Origin: UBA1351 sp963677625
GTDB lineage: Bacteria > Bacillota > Clostridia > Lachnospirales > Vallitaleaceae
DNA: 64,000 nucleotides
Direction: 5' to 3'
Assembly (NCBI GenBank): GCA_963677625.2
Contig: CAXXSW010000012.1
Coordinates: forward strand, 372,001-436,000
The first letter of the stretch is position 1, and each line of letters starts with the position of its first letter. Made by a program: the position numbers and the translations under genes. Shown one piece after another: positions 7,529-15,739 of the stretch. The notes under the pieces are model-generated. The model was not told where the DNA came from, ran no database searches, and saw nothing but the letters and a program-made list of their open reading frames with translations.

Positions 7529-7544
7529 ATCCCCTCCTAGATAG

Positions 7545-9212
7545 TTATTCATAGACGATGAAGTCCTCGATTTTGTATAATAAATGTAACTTATTATTAT
7601 CTTTGCAGATTTGATATAAATCATCGTAGCTATAAATGGGATAGTAGTCTCGATATTTTATAATAGCATTTACAAAACTTAATGTTACGTCATTATGCAG
7701 TAAAAGTAATTCTTCCTTGCTTGCCGTATTAATGTTCGTATATAACTGTAAGGCATAACCCTTATCAGTATCTATAAAAGGTATATTGGATGGTAAGCTA
7801 TATTCAGACGGTCCATATAAAAATCTTGTACGTTCATAGTCTGTAAGATCAAAAGTATTGATAATAGCTTCTTTTTCAACAGTATTAATATTTATTTTTA
7901 TACTTGAGTCAGAAGCTTTTCCGTTAATGACAATAAAAGGTTCTAAATTTTCATATATAGATACACCTAGAAAAGTTTTGACTTTATCAAAAGAGTAAAA
8001 AGGTCTATTGTAAATGATTCTCTTGCTAAGTTGTTCTATATAAGAACTGGACATATCAAATTGAGAGAATAAAGATTGGATTTCAATCTCGGAAGCCAAA
8101 TTTAGATCAGTTACAAGGGACAACTCATCTTTATAGGTGTCAACCAGTAAATTTTCCATAGGAAATCCAGGTTTCGCCAGTTCTTCATAGCTATAAAATC
8201 CATGATAATATTTTTCCCTGAAATCCACAATTTTTTCGGAAACAGCATTACTCAAACCACCTATTTCCATTAATTCATTTTGTGAAGCTGTATTTATATT
8301 TACTTTAGCTTTATTCTCTTCAATAAGTAAATTTTCATTTTGATGTACATCTATAAACAATTCAATATTATCAAAAAATGGTTTTATTACCTTGATTTCT
8401 TTTAACTGGTCTGTTGATGAGATTTCATTAAAAGTTCTTACTTTATCTAGCTCATATGCCTTATCAAAATTATCGGATACATTGAATAAAGAGGCGAGTT
8501 CATAATTTGATGCCGTATTAACATCAGTTGTATAATGAATACCGCCCCTAAAAGCTAAGATGTTTTCACGACTAAAAAAACTAGAAACGTAGCCTAATTC
8601 AAGGCTGTTGTTTATTGGATTGTTGATTCGATAGTTCATGATTTGCCTAGCAATATCGTAATCTATATCAAAATGTTCCATTAACATACTAGAAGGAGCT
8701 GTGTTAATGTTAAGAATATTTGGGGGTGTTTCACTGGTCTTGTATATGCCTATATCCTGCCTCTTAGCAACGTTATTCGCAACTACAAGGTCATTATAAT
8801 ACATAGAGTCTTCTTCTTCACCATCAAGTTCCCCATAGCCAAATCTCAATAGGGTTTCATTAAATGACTCATTGGTCTGTAAAAAAACATAAGCTTTAGT
8901 AAAACCAGGTTCAAGGGCAAGTCCACTATCCCTCATGACGAAAATTGATTTGCCAAGAAGCTGCTGCTTAGTATAGCTAAACGCTATATCGCTTCCTCCA
9001 GTATCAACGCCTGATAAAAGAATAAGATCCACTTCAGGAATAGATGCACTTGTTTTTAAATACATAACACGAAGTGCATTACCATCAATTACATCAATAA
9101 CAATAGCGATTCTAGGCTCATCTACCTCTGGAATAATAGCCTTTGCTTCCACAGGCAGTATAGTCACTAGATAAATAAATAGAACAAGAATTGAACCTTT
9201 AACCAGCTTCAA
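7545..9212 (-). CDS. Secreted protein with SNase-like domain and six HHH (ComEA-like) repeats
   Basis: 555 residues, starting at TTG 9212 behind AAGGGGTG. Signal peptide 1-23 (ends PVEAKA). Residues about 35-160 follow the staphylococcal-nuclease pattern (VIDGNALRV, LLSGVDT, GFTKAYVFL, LLRFGYGEL, KRQDIGIYK), but the Arg before the LxGVDT strand and the Glu after it are missing, so catalysis is unlikely. Six ComEA-type helix-hairpin-helix starts follow at about 168, 230, 304, 369, 440 and 493 (NINTAP, VNTAS, VNINTAS, LNLAS, NINTVE, NINTAS). HHH repeats bind DNA; an extracellular DNA-binding or uptake role is inferred. It is not standard ComEA, which has one such domain and a membrane anchor. 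Confidence 0.75.
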   Translation of the reverse strand: MKLVKGSILVLFIYLVTILPVEAKAIIPEVDEPRIAIVIDVIDGNALRVMYLKTSASIPEVDLILLSGVDTGGSDIAFSYTKQQLLGKSIFVMRDSGLALEPGFTKAYVFLQTNESFNETLLRFGYGELDGEEEDSMYYNDLVVANNVAKRQDIGIYKTSETPPNILNINTAPSSMLMEHFDIDYDIARQIMNYRINNPINNSLELGYVSSFFSRENILAFRGGIHYTTDVNTASNYELASLFNVSDNFDKAYELDKVRTFNEISSTDQLKEIKVIKPFFDNIELFIDVHQNENLLIEENKAKVNINTASQNELMEIGGLSNAVSEKIVDFREKYYHGFYSYEELAKPGFPMENLLVDTYKDELSLVTDLNLASEIEIQSLFSQFDMSSSYIEQLSKRIIYNRPFYSFDKVKTFLGVSIYENLEPFIVINGKASDSSIKININTVEKEAIINTFDLTDYERTRFLYGPSEYSLPSNIPFIDTDKGYALQLYTNINTASKEELLLLHNDVTLSFVNAIIKYRDYYPIYSYDDLYQICKDNNKLHLLYKIEDFIVYE

Positions 9213-9236
9213 AATCTACACCCCTTTTCTCAAGTC

Positions 9237-9539
9237 TTATTTCTTAGGTATTTCTATAGTTTTATTGTCCTTAGATTCTCTATATAGGGTTATTCGTCTT
9301 CCCATCACTTGTACAAGTAATGAACGCGTTCTTTCTGCGAGCATAACACCTATTTCTTTAGGATCCTCAAAACAATTTTTTAGAAGATTTACTTTAATGA
9401 GTTCACGTTTTTCAACAGCTTCATCAACAGCCTTTATTATTTCAGGAGTTAAACCATTTTTTCCTATATGTAGTACTGGCTCTATAGGATGAGCTAAACT
9501 TCTTAAGTAGGCCCTTTGTTTCGAATTAATATTTATCAT
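9237..9539 (-). CDS. yhbY: YhbY/CRM-domain ribosome assembly RNA-binding protein
   Basis: 100 residues, a single CRM domain: KQRAYLRSLAHPIEPVLHIGKNGLTPE with the GKNG loop, and ELIKVNLLKNC ... VQVMGRRITLYR. YhbY associates with pre-50S particles. ATG 9539 has AAAGGA at normal spacing. It sits between obgE and the HHH-repeat gene in the L21-L27-Obg-YhbY order typical of Clostridia. Confidence 0.95.
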   Translation of the reverse strand: MININSKQRAYLRSLAHPIEPVLHIGKNGLTPEIIKAVDEAVEKRELIKVNLLKNCFEDPKEIGVMLAERTRSLLVQVMGRRITLYRESKDNKTIEIPKK

Positions 9540-9551
9540 TCAAATTCCTTT

Positions 9552-10829
9552 CTATTTATAATAATCAAATTCTAAGTTGTATAAGGCAACAGTATCGCCC
9601 TCTTCAATGCCCAGTTCTTCTAGTTGATCCAAGATCTTATTTTCCTTAAGGAAGTTTTGAAAGAACATAAAGCCTTTTTCGTCATCTAGGTTAGTATAAC
9701 CCAACATACGTTCAACTTTTGGTCCTTCAACTCGATAAAGACCCTCGTCATCAATGAATACACTAATAGATTCTTCGTATTCTATTGTTTCAGTCAGGTT
9801 AAATTCCGGCTCATATACATAGGTTTCTTTAGGCAAGTTTTCTAATGTATGATAAATTTCTGTTAAGAGCTCTTTAACGCCTTGTCCAGTAACTCCAGAT
9901 ATAGGAAAAACTTTAATCCCTCTAGGTTCAAAAGTTTCCTTGAGTTCTTCTAAAAAACGCTCATCATACATGGCATCCATTTTATTTGCTGCAATAAGCT
10001 GGGGTTTGACAAGTAGATTCTCATTATATGAACCTAACTCATTTATTATCAGCTCTATATCATCCTTAGGATTTCGTCCCTCAACACTAGCGGCATCAAC
10101 AACATGTAAAAGAATCTTTGTACGTTCAATATGCTTGAGAAACTCATGACCAAGTCCTACACCCTCTGCTGCCCCTTCAATGATACCGGGAATATCAGCA
10201 ATGACAAAACTGTCATTATACATTTCGACAACTCCTAGATTTGGATTAAGGGTAGTAAAGTGATAATTGGCGATTTTAGGTTTTGCATTGGATACTCGTG
10301 ATAAAAACGTTGACTTACCAACATTAGGGAAGCCGACTAAACCTACATCCGCAATAGATTTTAATTCTAGAGTAATCCACAATTCTTTCGCTTTTTGACC
10401 TGGCTGAGCATACTTTGGAATTTGCATAGTTGGGGTAGCAAAGTGTTGATTACCACGACCACCACGACCACCTTTTAAGATGGTAAAACTAGCGTCATCA
10501 CTAGCCATATCATAAATAACCTGACCAGTTTCTGCTTCTTTGATAACTGTACCTTTTGGTACCTTTAAGATAAGGTCGCTACCATCTTTACCATGACAGT
10601 TGCTCCCCATTCCTGGCTGCCCGTTAGTTGCCTTAAATTTTTTGGCATGTCTATAATCATAGAGGGTATTAGCATTGGTATCGACAACAAAGATAACGTC
10701 ACCACCACGACCACCATCACCACCATCAGGGCCTCCATTTGGTACGTATTTTTCACGACGGAAACTGACGCATCCATCGCCGCCTTTTCCGCTTTTTATA
10801 TATATTTTTACCTGATCGACAAAAATCAT
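9552..10829 (-). CDS. obgE: GTPase ObgE/CgtA
   Basis: 425 residues in three parts. The glycine-rich Obg fold (1 to about 158) has GGDGCVSFRREKYVP and GGRGGDVIFV. The G domain has G1 GFPNVGKST, switch DIPGIIEGA and NKMD. A C-terminal OCT domain follows from about 345. It acts in 50S maturation and the stringent response. ATG 10829 is the family's normal start (MIFVDQVKIYIKSG) and an in-frame stop lies 6 nt upstream, yet no SD is close; the nearest, GAAAGGAGATAG, is about 40 nt upstream beyond a hairpin. Confidence 0.97.
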   Translation of the reverse strand: MIFVDQVKIYIKSGKGGDGCVSFRREKYVPNGGPDGGDGGRGGDVIFVVDTNANTLYDYRHAKKFKATNGQPGMGSNCHGKDGSDLILKVPKGTVIKEAETGQVIYDMASDDASFTILKGGRGGRGNQHFATPTMQIPKYAQPGQKAKELWITLELKSIADVGLVGFPNVGKSTFLSRVSNAKPKIANYHFTTLNPNLGVVEMYNDSFVIADIPGIIEGAAEGVGLGHEFLKHIERTKILLHVVDAASVEGRNPKDDIELIINELGSYNENLLVKPQLIAANKMDAMYDERFLEELKETFEPRGIKVFPISGVTGQGVKELLTEIYHTLENLPKETYVYEPEFNLTETIEYEESISVFIDDEGLYRVEGPKVERMLGYTNLDDEKGFMFFQNFLKENKILDQLEELGIEEGDTVALYNLEFDYYK

Positions 10830-10843
10830 AATTTATAAACTTA

Positions 10844-10918
10844 CATCAATCGGTAAAAGCCCTATTGATGCTATCTCCTTTCAAATAAGATATACTTTTA
10901 ATCTGCTAAAAGTATATC
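10844..10918 (-). promoter_or_regulatory. Two-hairpin leader upstream of obgE
   Basis: The minus strand carries a perfect 12-bp hairpin (10889-10900 with 10907-10918, GATATACTTTTA/TAAAAGTATATC). Next comes an unattached SD-like GAAAGGAGATAG (10871-10882), then a 7-bp hairpin CATCAAT/ATTGATG (10844-10850, 10864-10870), then 14 nt to ATG. Structure is clear; function is unknown. Confidence 0.5.
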
Positions 10919-10928
10919 CTAAAAATAA

Positions 10929-10963
10929 AAAAGTTTCAAATGAGAGACTCACTTGAAACTTTT
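10929..10963 (-). terminator. Terminator after rpmA
   Basis: A 16-bp stem (10929-10944 with 10948-10963, one G-U pair) and a 3-nt loop, followed on the minus strand by TTATTTTTAGG. It lies right after the L27 stop, so obgE probably depends on its own promoter or read-through. Confidence 0.85.
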
Positions 10964-10979
10964 AATCATCATCTTTAGA

Positions 10980-11264
10980 CTATTGTGCTTTTGGGTAAAC
11001 AGAACATTGTTTCTTGTCTTTTCCTTTTCTTTCGAAACGGACAACACCGTCAATCAATGCGAACAAGGTATCATCGCCACCGCGACCTACGTTGTTACCT
11101 GGGTGGATTTTTGTTCCACGTTGTCTGTATAAGATATTACCAGCTTTTACGAACTGTCCATCAGCACGTTTCGCACCTAATCTTTTGGATTCTGAATCTC
11201 TACCGTTCTTTGTTGAACCAACACCCTTTTTATGAGCGAACAATTGAAGGTTCATTCTTAACAT
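10980..11264 (-). CDS. rpmA: 50S ribosomal protein L27
   Basis: 94 residues. It begins MLRMNLQLFAHKKGVGSTKNG: the Firmicutes-type N-terminal extension, removed by Prp after the LQLF stretch, is present, followed by mature L27 with NGRDSESKRLG and GNILYRQRGTKIHPG. L27 reaches the peptidyl-transferase centre. SD GGAGGTG precedes ATG. The processing protease gene lies directly upstream in the same operon. Confidence 0.98.
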   Translation of the reverse strand: MLRMNLQLFAHKKGVGSTKNGRDSESKRLGAKRADGQFVKAGNILYRQRGTKIHPGNNVGRGGDDTLFALIDGVVRFERKGKDKKQCSVYPKAQ

Positions 11265-11267
11265 GGT

Positions 11268-11654
11268 CTACACCTCCTTGAACTTAATATTTATAAATTC
11301 ATTCTTATCATCTGCGTTCTTATAATCATGATATATAGCATCAATGCTTAAATAAAATGATTGCATAAGTACCTTTCCCATATCGTCAATATCGCCATTG
11401 GCTAATACTTTTAGATAACCGTCCCTGTTCTGAGTAATCGTAACATCATTAGAAGTTAACTCACTAAGACCATTGGCGGTATGAAGGGATAGTACGGATA
11501 TACTGGCACATACCAGATCTTCGCCGTGATCTGCGTAACCTGCATGACCTTCCAGTTCATACCCAACAAGTTTACCTTGAACGTCTATCTTATTATTAGA
11601 TACTGTGATTTCAGGTTTTATCTTGTCTCTGTAATATATTATGACATTAATCAT
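11268..11654 (-). CDS. prp: Ribosomal-processing cysteine protease Prp
   Basis: 128 residues; about 15-20 longer than many Prp because of the segment 8-30. The catalytic His and Cys are in ELEGHAGYADHGEDLVCASIS. Prp removes the N-terminal extension of L27; the neighbouring rpmA has that extension, so the pair is functionally consistent. It starts 2 nt after the rplU stop with little SD, suggesting translational coupling. Confidence 0.93.
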   Translation of the reverse strand: MINVIIYYRDKIKPEITVSNNKIDVQGKLVGYELEGHAGYADHGEDLVCASISVLSLHTANGLSELTSNDVTITQNRDGYLKVLANGDIDDMGKVLMQSFYLSIDAIYHDYKNADDKNEFINIKFKEV

Positions 11655-11656
11655 AA

Positions 11657-11965
11657 CTAAGCGTTAATCTTGTCGATTACAACTTCTGTATAAGGTTGTC
11701 TATGACCTTGTTTCTTTGAGTAACCTTTTTTTGGTTTGTATTTGAAAACGATAACTTTCTTACCTTTTCCATTTGCTTTAACAGAACCAGTTACACTTGC
11801 AGATGCAACGTCTTTACCAGCTTTAACTTCACCTTCATTTGAGATTAAAACAACCTTGTCAAAAGTAACAGCTTCGCCAGCTTCTAAACCTAATTTTTCA
11901 ACTCGGATAGCATCACCTTCTGATACTTTGTATTGCTTTCCGCCTGTTTCGATAATTGCGTACAT
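11657..11965 (-). CDS. rplU: 50S ribosomal protein L21
   Basis: 102 residues from ATG 11965 (MYAIIETGGKQYKV), the family's standard start. An in-frame GTG nine bases upstream lies inside the SD GAGGAGGTG and is rejected. Other L21 signatures are RVEKLGLEAGE and YKPKKGYSKKQGHRQPYTEV. First gene of the L21-Prp-L27 operon, preceded by an L21 leader and a promoter. Confidence 0.97.
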   Translation of the reverse strand: MYAIIETGGKQYKVSEGDAIRVEKLGLEAGEAVTFDKVVLISNEGEVKAGKDVASASVTGSVKANGKGKKVIVFKYKPKKGYSKKQGHRQPYTEVVIDKINA

Positions 11966-11979
11966 TCTTGGCACCTCCT

Positions 11980-12050
11980 CTTTCTAAGACTCGCCGATAA
12001 CGGTGGCCACTAGGGCACTTAAACCTACTCGCGCGGTATACCACCAGAAT
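11980..12050 (-). promoter_or_regulatory. L21 leader (ribosomal protein autoregulatory leader)
   Basis: The untranslated region before rplU contains complementary blocks (CTGGTGGTATACC with GTGGCCACC) just upstream of the SD, in the position of the Firmicutes L21 leader family. Those leaders are thought to bind a product of the operon. I assign it from position and the paired GGTGG/CCACC blocks; a covariance-model search would confirm it. Confidence 0.65.
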
Positions 12051-12079
12051 ACTTTATCACAGGTAATTATATGTGTCAA
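12051..12079 (-). promoter_or_regulatory. rplU-prp-rpmA promoter
   Basis: TTGACA at 12074-12079, 17-nt spacer, TAAAGT at 12051-12056 on the minus strand. The -35 overlaps the stop codon region of the upstream histidine kinase gene, so the ribosomal operon has its own promoter despite the tight spacing. Confidence 0.75.
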
Positions 12080-13815
12080 GCAGTTTTTGAGAATAATAAG
12101 TGATTTTTGTCATGAATCATCTGCATATCCATGGGCTTAGGTATGTAGTCATCCATTCCGCATAAATAGCATCTCTGGCGTTGTTCATCAGAAACGGAAG
12201 CTGTAAGGGCTATTATGACAGGACTGTTCTTCTTCATATCCTTATAGTGGGATTTAATGATTTCAGTAGCCTTATATCCGTCCATTACTGGCATCTGACA
12301 GTCCATAAATATTAAGTCATAGTCAGACTTCATAACCTTGGAGACCGCATCATTACCGTTATATGCCATGTCAGGTCTAATACCTGCTAATTCCAGAATT
12401 TCTTCCATCAAATCACGGTTTAGTTCGTTATCTTCGACAATTAGGACATGAAGATTGGTATAGGACTTACTATCCTCAGTTAAAGACACTTGATCCTTCC
12501 TAATTGGCATAGGGATATGAGTTGAGGTTTCATCAGCTTCTGCTAAAGCGAAATACACATAAAAAGAAAAAACCGACCCAACACCTACTTGACTTTCAAC
12601 CTTAATATCTCCGTTCATCATTCTAGCTAAACGCCTGGCTATGGAAAGTCCAAGACCGGTCCCACCAAATTTTCTGGTAGTAGACGCATCTTCTTGAGAG
12701 AAAACATCGAATATTCGCTCTTGGTTATCAGCTTGAATACCTATACCTGTGTCGGAGACGTCACAAGTAAATTTTAAGTCTTGCCCAACCACTTCATCAT
12801 CTAGCTGAATATCTATAACTTGGCTTTCGAAGTTAATATCAACTGATCCTTCATCCGTAAACTTAATAGCATTGCTAACTAGATTGTTGACAATTTGTTT
12901 AAAACGTTCTATATCACCGACAACTTTAAAATCAAAAAACTCATCTGTATTGATATGAAGTTCAATACCCTTATGAACTGCTTTTTCTACGTGTAGTTCA
13001 ATAGCACCTTCTATTGCCTTTTTCAGGGAAAAAACTTCATCATAAAGTTCAATATTATCATATTGAATCTTAGAGTAGTCAAGAATCTCGCTTATCAAAT
13101 GCAAAAGACTTTTAGAGGCATTATCGATTTTATTTAAGTAAGTCATCTTTCTAGGATCAGATTCGTATAATCGAAGAAGTTCTGTATAACCAAGAATGCC
13201 ATTAAGAGGTGTTCGCATTTCATGGGACATATTAGCAAGGAACATGGATTTGGCCCTATTAGCATCATCTAGCTCATGAATAGCCGTGTTGAGGTCCATC
13301 GTTCTACTATTAATGATATTCTCTAGATAGGTATAAGACATGGTATTATAGAGAACCATGGAAATATATGGGACAATAGATGTAAAAGTTTCTATAATCA
13401 CTTCCATATCATAAAGCTTACTGACATCAAAAAGAAGCAATGTACCCAAATAATTTTCTTTATGTCTAATAGGAATTAAAATTGTATGCTTGTATTTACT
13501 TAAGCTGGAAAGCTCTGAATGAAAACCCTGAACACCAATGGTTACACTATATTTTTTCAGTTCATCTGAAATAGAGAATATATCAAAAAGAAGTTGCTTT
13601 CTGTTACGAATATCCGGCGAATACTCAATAGTTGTATGTTTACTATTATCCGCGAGAAAATTATTCTGTATAAAAGCCACAAGACGGCAACCCAAAAGGT
13701 CTCTGATTTTTTCAGTCAAAGCAATTCTAAGCATGTACGGATCATCCGAATACATGATAATAGTTTGAATAATATCAAGAGATATAACTTTTTTAGAAAC
13801 GAGTTGAGATGACAT
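12076..13815 (-). CDS. Hybrid sensor histidine kinase/response regulator
   Basis: 579 residues with no membrane segment, so cytoplasmic. Domains: GAF-like sensor about 20-165; helical linker; HisKA with H198 in MSHEMRTPLNGILGY; HATPase with NLVSNAIKFT, DTGIGI and GGTGLGLSIARRL (to about 425); receiver 455-570 with phospho-acceptor D505 in LIFMDCQMPVMDGYKA. No HPt domain or DNA-binding output is present, so a separate partner must relay the phosphate; none is adjacent. It interrupts the usual rng-rplU junction. SD GAGGT precedes ATG 13815. Ligand unknown. Confidence 0.93.
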   Translation of the reverse strand: MSSQLVSKKVISLDIIQTIIMYSDDPYMLRIALTEKIRDLLGCRLVAFIQNNFLADNSKHTTIEYSPDIRNRKQLLFDIFSISDELKKYSVTIGVQGFHSELSSLSKYKHTILIPIRHKENYLGTLLLFDVSKLYDMEVIIETFTSIVPYISMVLYNTMSYTYLENIINSRTMDLNTAIHELDDANRAKSMFLANMSHEMRTPLNGILGYTELLRLYESDPRKMTYLNKIDNASKSLLHLISEILDYSKIQYDNIELYDEVFSLKKAIEGAIELHVEKAVHKGIELHINTDEFFDFKVVGDIERFKQIVNNLVSNAIKFTDEGSVDINFESQVIDIQLDDEVVGQDLKFTCDVSDTGIGIQADNQERIFDVFSQEDASTTRKFGGTGLGLSIARRLARMMNGDIKVESQVGVGSVFSFYVYFALAEADETSTHIPMPIRKDQVSLTEDSKSYTNLHVLIVEDNELNRDLMEEILELAGIRPDMAYNGNDAVSKVMKSDYDLIFMDCQMPVMDGYKATEIIKSHYKDMKKNSPVIIALTASVSDEQRQRCYLCGMDDYIPKPMDMQMIHDKNHLLFSKTA

Positions 13816-13912
13816 AAAGGTACCTCAGCTTTCTTGGTTAAGCACGTCTATACTGATTGATATTCTACTATATTGTATCGTAAAATAATATAAGTTAATA
13901 GACCCAAGATAA

Positions 13913-15037
13913 CTAAAGTTTAGATAATTTGTCTAAGAGACTTATTTCTGTACGTTTTCTTGTAATTTCCATAAGTCCTAAAACCGTTATGTCGTGGATG
14001 GTCACTTTTATGAAGTCTTGTAAGGCTAGACTTTGGGTATACTTAATTAGTTCCTCCCTATCATCATCTTCTGCCATATCAATAAAATCAATGATAATGA
14101 TACCGGATATATTGGCCAATCGAATGTATTTAAGGGATGCTTTAGCAGCTTCTTTGTTAATACGAAGTGTATTCCTACGCTCAGTAGACTTTCTTGCATT
14201 TTTCCCTGAATTGACATCAATAACTGTCATAGCCTCTGTTTTGTCAATAATAATTGAACCACCAGAACTTAGCCATTGTTTTCTTTGTATTCCCTTTTTT
14301 ATTTTAGCTTCAAGATCTACTTGGTAAAAAAGATTTTTCACATAATTAACCGTAATGCTATTATGTAAACTTGACCATTCTTCTTCTAAATCTGCATCTA
14401 GAATAATTTTGGAATCGTAGCGTTTGTTCATTTCATGAACTTTATCCATCCAAGTTTTTCCCCTTGAATATAACTTGGAATATGGAGGTCTAAATGGAAA
14501 ATCCTTTGTAATTTTTTCATACTCTTGAGTCAAAGCAATTAGCTCATCTTTCAATAATTGATTATTGGTATTATAAGCAAGTGTTCTAACGATAATACCA
14601 AGTTCTTCTCTTTTTATCTTCTTAAGCATAGCTTTTATAGACTTAGTCCTACTATCTTCTGGAAGTTTTGAGGAGAATAGCATGTCAGAAGTATCATCTA
14701 TAAGTACCATATAGTCTCCGGCTATCTGTATATGAGTACTCAATTTGGCCCCTTTTTCTTCATATGAATCTTTTCGAATTTGAACCATAAGAAATTGCCC
14801 TATAGATAGTTTGTTACCGCCATCCTTTATGGATAGAAAACCATTTTTCTTGTGACCATAGTCGACGAAATATCCACCTACTCCCTTTATCTTGTTCTTA
14901 ATGATGCCAACGTAAATGTTTCCAACATCAGAGTCTAAATTAGGGGCAAATGGATAACATTCTAAAAGATGGTTATCTTCATCAAATAAGTTGACATATA
15001 TGGTGTTATCACTACTAGCAATTATAATACTATACAT
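13913..15037 (-). CDS. Ribonuclease E/G family protein (short form)
   Basis: 374 residues. S1-like RNA-binding region at about 35-115 (GNIYVGIIKNKIKGVGGYFVDYG), then the RNase E/G catalytic core with the two metal-binding aspartates in TVIDVNSGKN (D264) and IIIDFIDM (D307). It ends soon after the core and lacks the CPxC zinc-link and the C-terminal tail of E. coli RNase G (about 490 residues), so dimer/tetramer assembly may differ. Endonuclease for rRNA and mRNA processing. It follows the TIGR03936 gene by 3 nt, the standard Clostridia arrangement. Confidence 0.92.
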   Translation of the reverse strand: MYSIIIASSDNTIYVNLFDEDNHLLECYPFAPNLDSDVGNIYVGIIKNKIKGVGGYFVDYGHKKNGFLSIKDGGNKLSIGQFLMVQIRKDSYEEKGAKLSTHIQIAGDYMVLIDDTSDMLFSSKLPEDSRTKSIKAMLKKIKREELGIIVRTLAYNTNNQLLKDELIALTQEYEKITKDFPFRPPYSKLYSRGKTWMDKVHEMNKRYDSKIILDADLEEEWSSLHNSITVNYVKNLFYQVDLEAKIKKGIQRKQWLSSGGSIIIDKTEAMTVIDVNSGKNARKSTERRNTLRINKEAAKASLKYIRLANISGIIIIDFIDMAEDDDREELIKYTQSLALQDFIKVTIHDITVLGLMEITRKRTEISLLDKLSKL

Positions 15038-15040
15038 ATA

Positions 15041-15739
15041 TTATTCCTTTAAGATTTCAATCAAGTTTTTCCTAGGTTCCATAAGCGTATATATATCTAG
15101 TCGATGGATATCATAATAATGAGTGGTTGACATTTTATATGTGTAACCAGCCCACGAAAAATATCCATTTAGAAGTAAGTCAGGTTTAATATTTAATGAT
15201 GAACCGGTTGCCAATGTAATATGCAATACATTATCATGCAACCTATATTCATATATGCCAGGCTTTAAATCAAGATCATTAATTTTACCTTTTTTGTTCT
15301 TTTTTTGAACGATTATCTCATCCTGAGCCAAAAAATCTTTGAGGCTTTTTAATGACGTCATATCTTCTTTTAGGGCTTGAGAAAAAGTAATCATATAGGA
15401 AGCACCGGTACAAGCAGCCATTCCAGCCGTCTGCTTGCCTACAAGTTCAGCTGCATCAATTACATGAACGCCCTGAGGGCAGGCGACATTAATCTGTTTC
15501 ACCAAAAGATTCAAGTCATATTGATCTACTTTCAACTTTAAGTCCAAGTATTCACCGACACTGGTGACACCTACAGCCAAAGGTGCGGCTATTGAGAAAA
15601 CCTGGTGGGGATTAAAGCCCTCTGAGTAGGCAATTGGTATACCTGATTGCCTAAATATCTTTTGCCATGCTCTCATAAAATCCAGGTGTCCAATATATTG
15701 CATTAAGCCTTCTTTAGTAAATTTAATTCTTATCTTCAT
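15041..15739 (-). CDS. TIGR03936 family radical SAM-linked protein (DUF2344)
   Basis: 232 residues from ATG 15739 (MKIRIKFTKEGLMQYIGHLDFMRAWQKIFR), the usual start; a longer frame upstream lies inside the preceding gene. The N-terminal YIGHLDFMR and GFNPHQVFSIAAPLAVGV motifs define DUF2344. Function is not established; it is nearly always next to, or fused with, the TIGR03960 radical SAM protein and close to RNase G, suggesting RNA or ribosome modification. Its start overlaps the upstream stop by 17 nt. Confidence 0.9.
   Translation of the reverse strand: MKIRIKFTKEGLMQYIGHLDFMRAWQKIFRQSGIPIAYSEGFNPHQVFSIAAPLAVGVTSVGEYLDLKLKVDQYDLNLLVKQINVACPQGVHVIDAAELVGKQTAGMAACTGASYMITFSQALKEDMTSLKSLKDFLAQDEIIVQKKNKKGKINDLDLKPGIYEYRLHDNVLHITLATGSSLNIKPDLLLNGYFSWAGYTYKMSTTHYYDIHRLDIYTLMEPRKNLIEILKE

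Noticed and set aside
10985..11281. Plus-strand frames opposite rpmA
   Set aside because: They are antisense shadows of L27, a fully supported gene, and have no SD or family resemblance.
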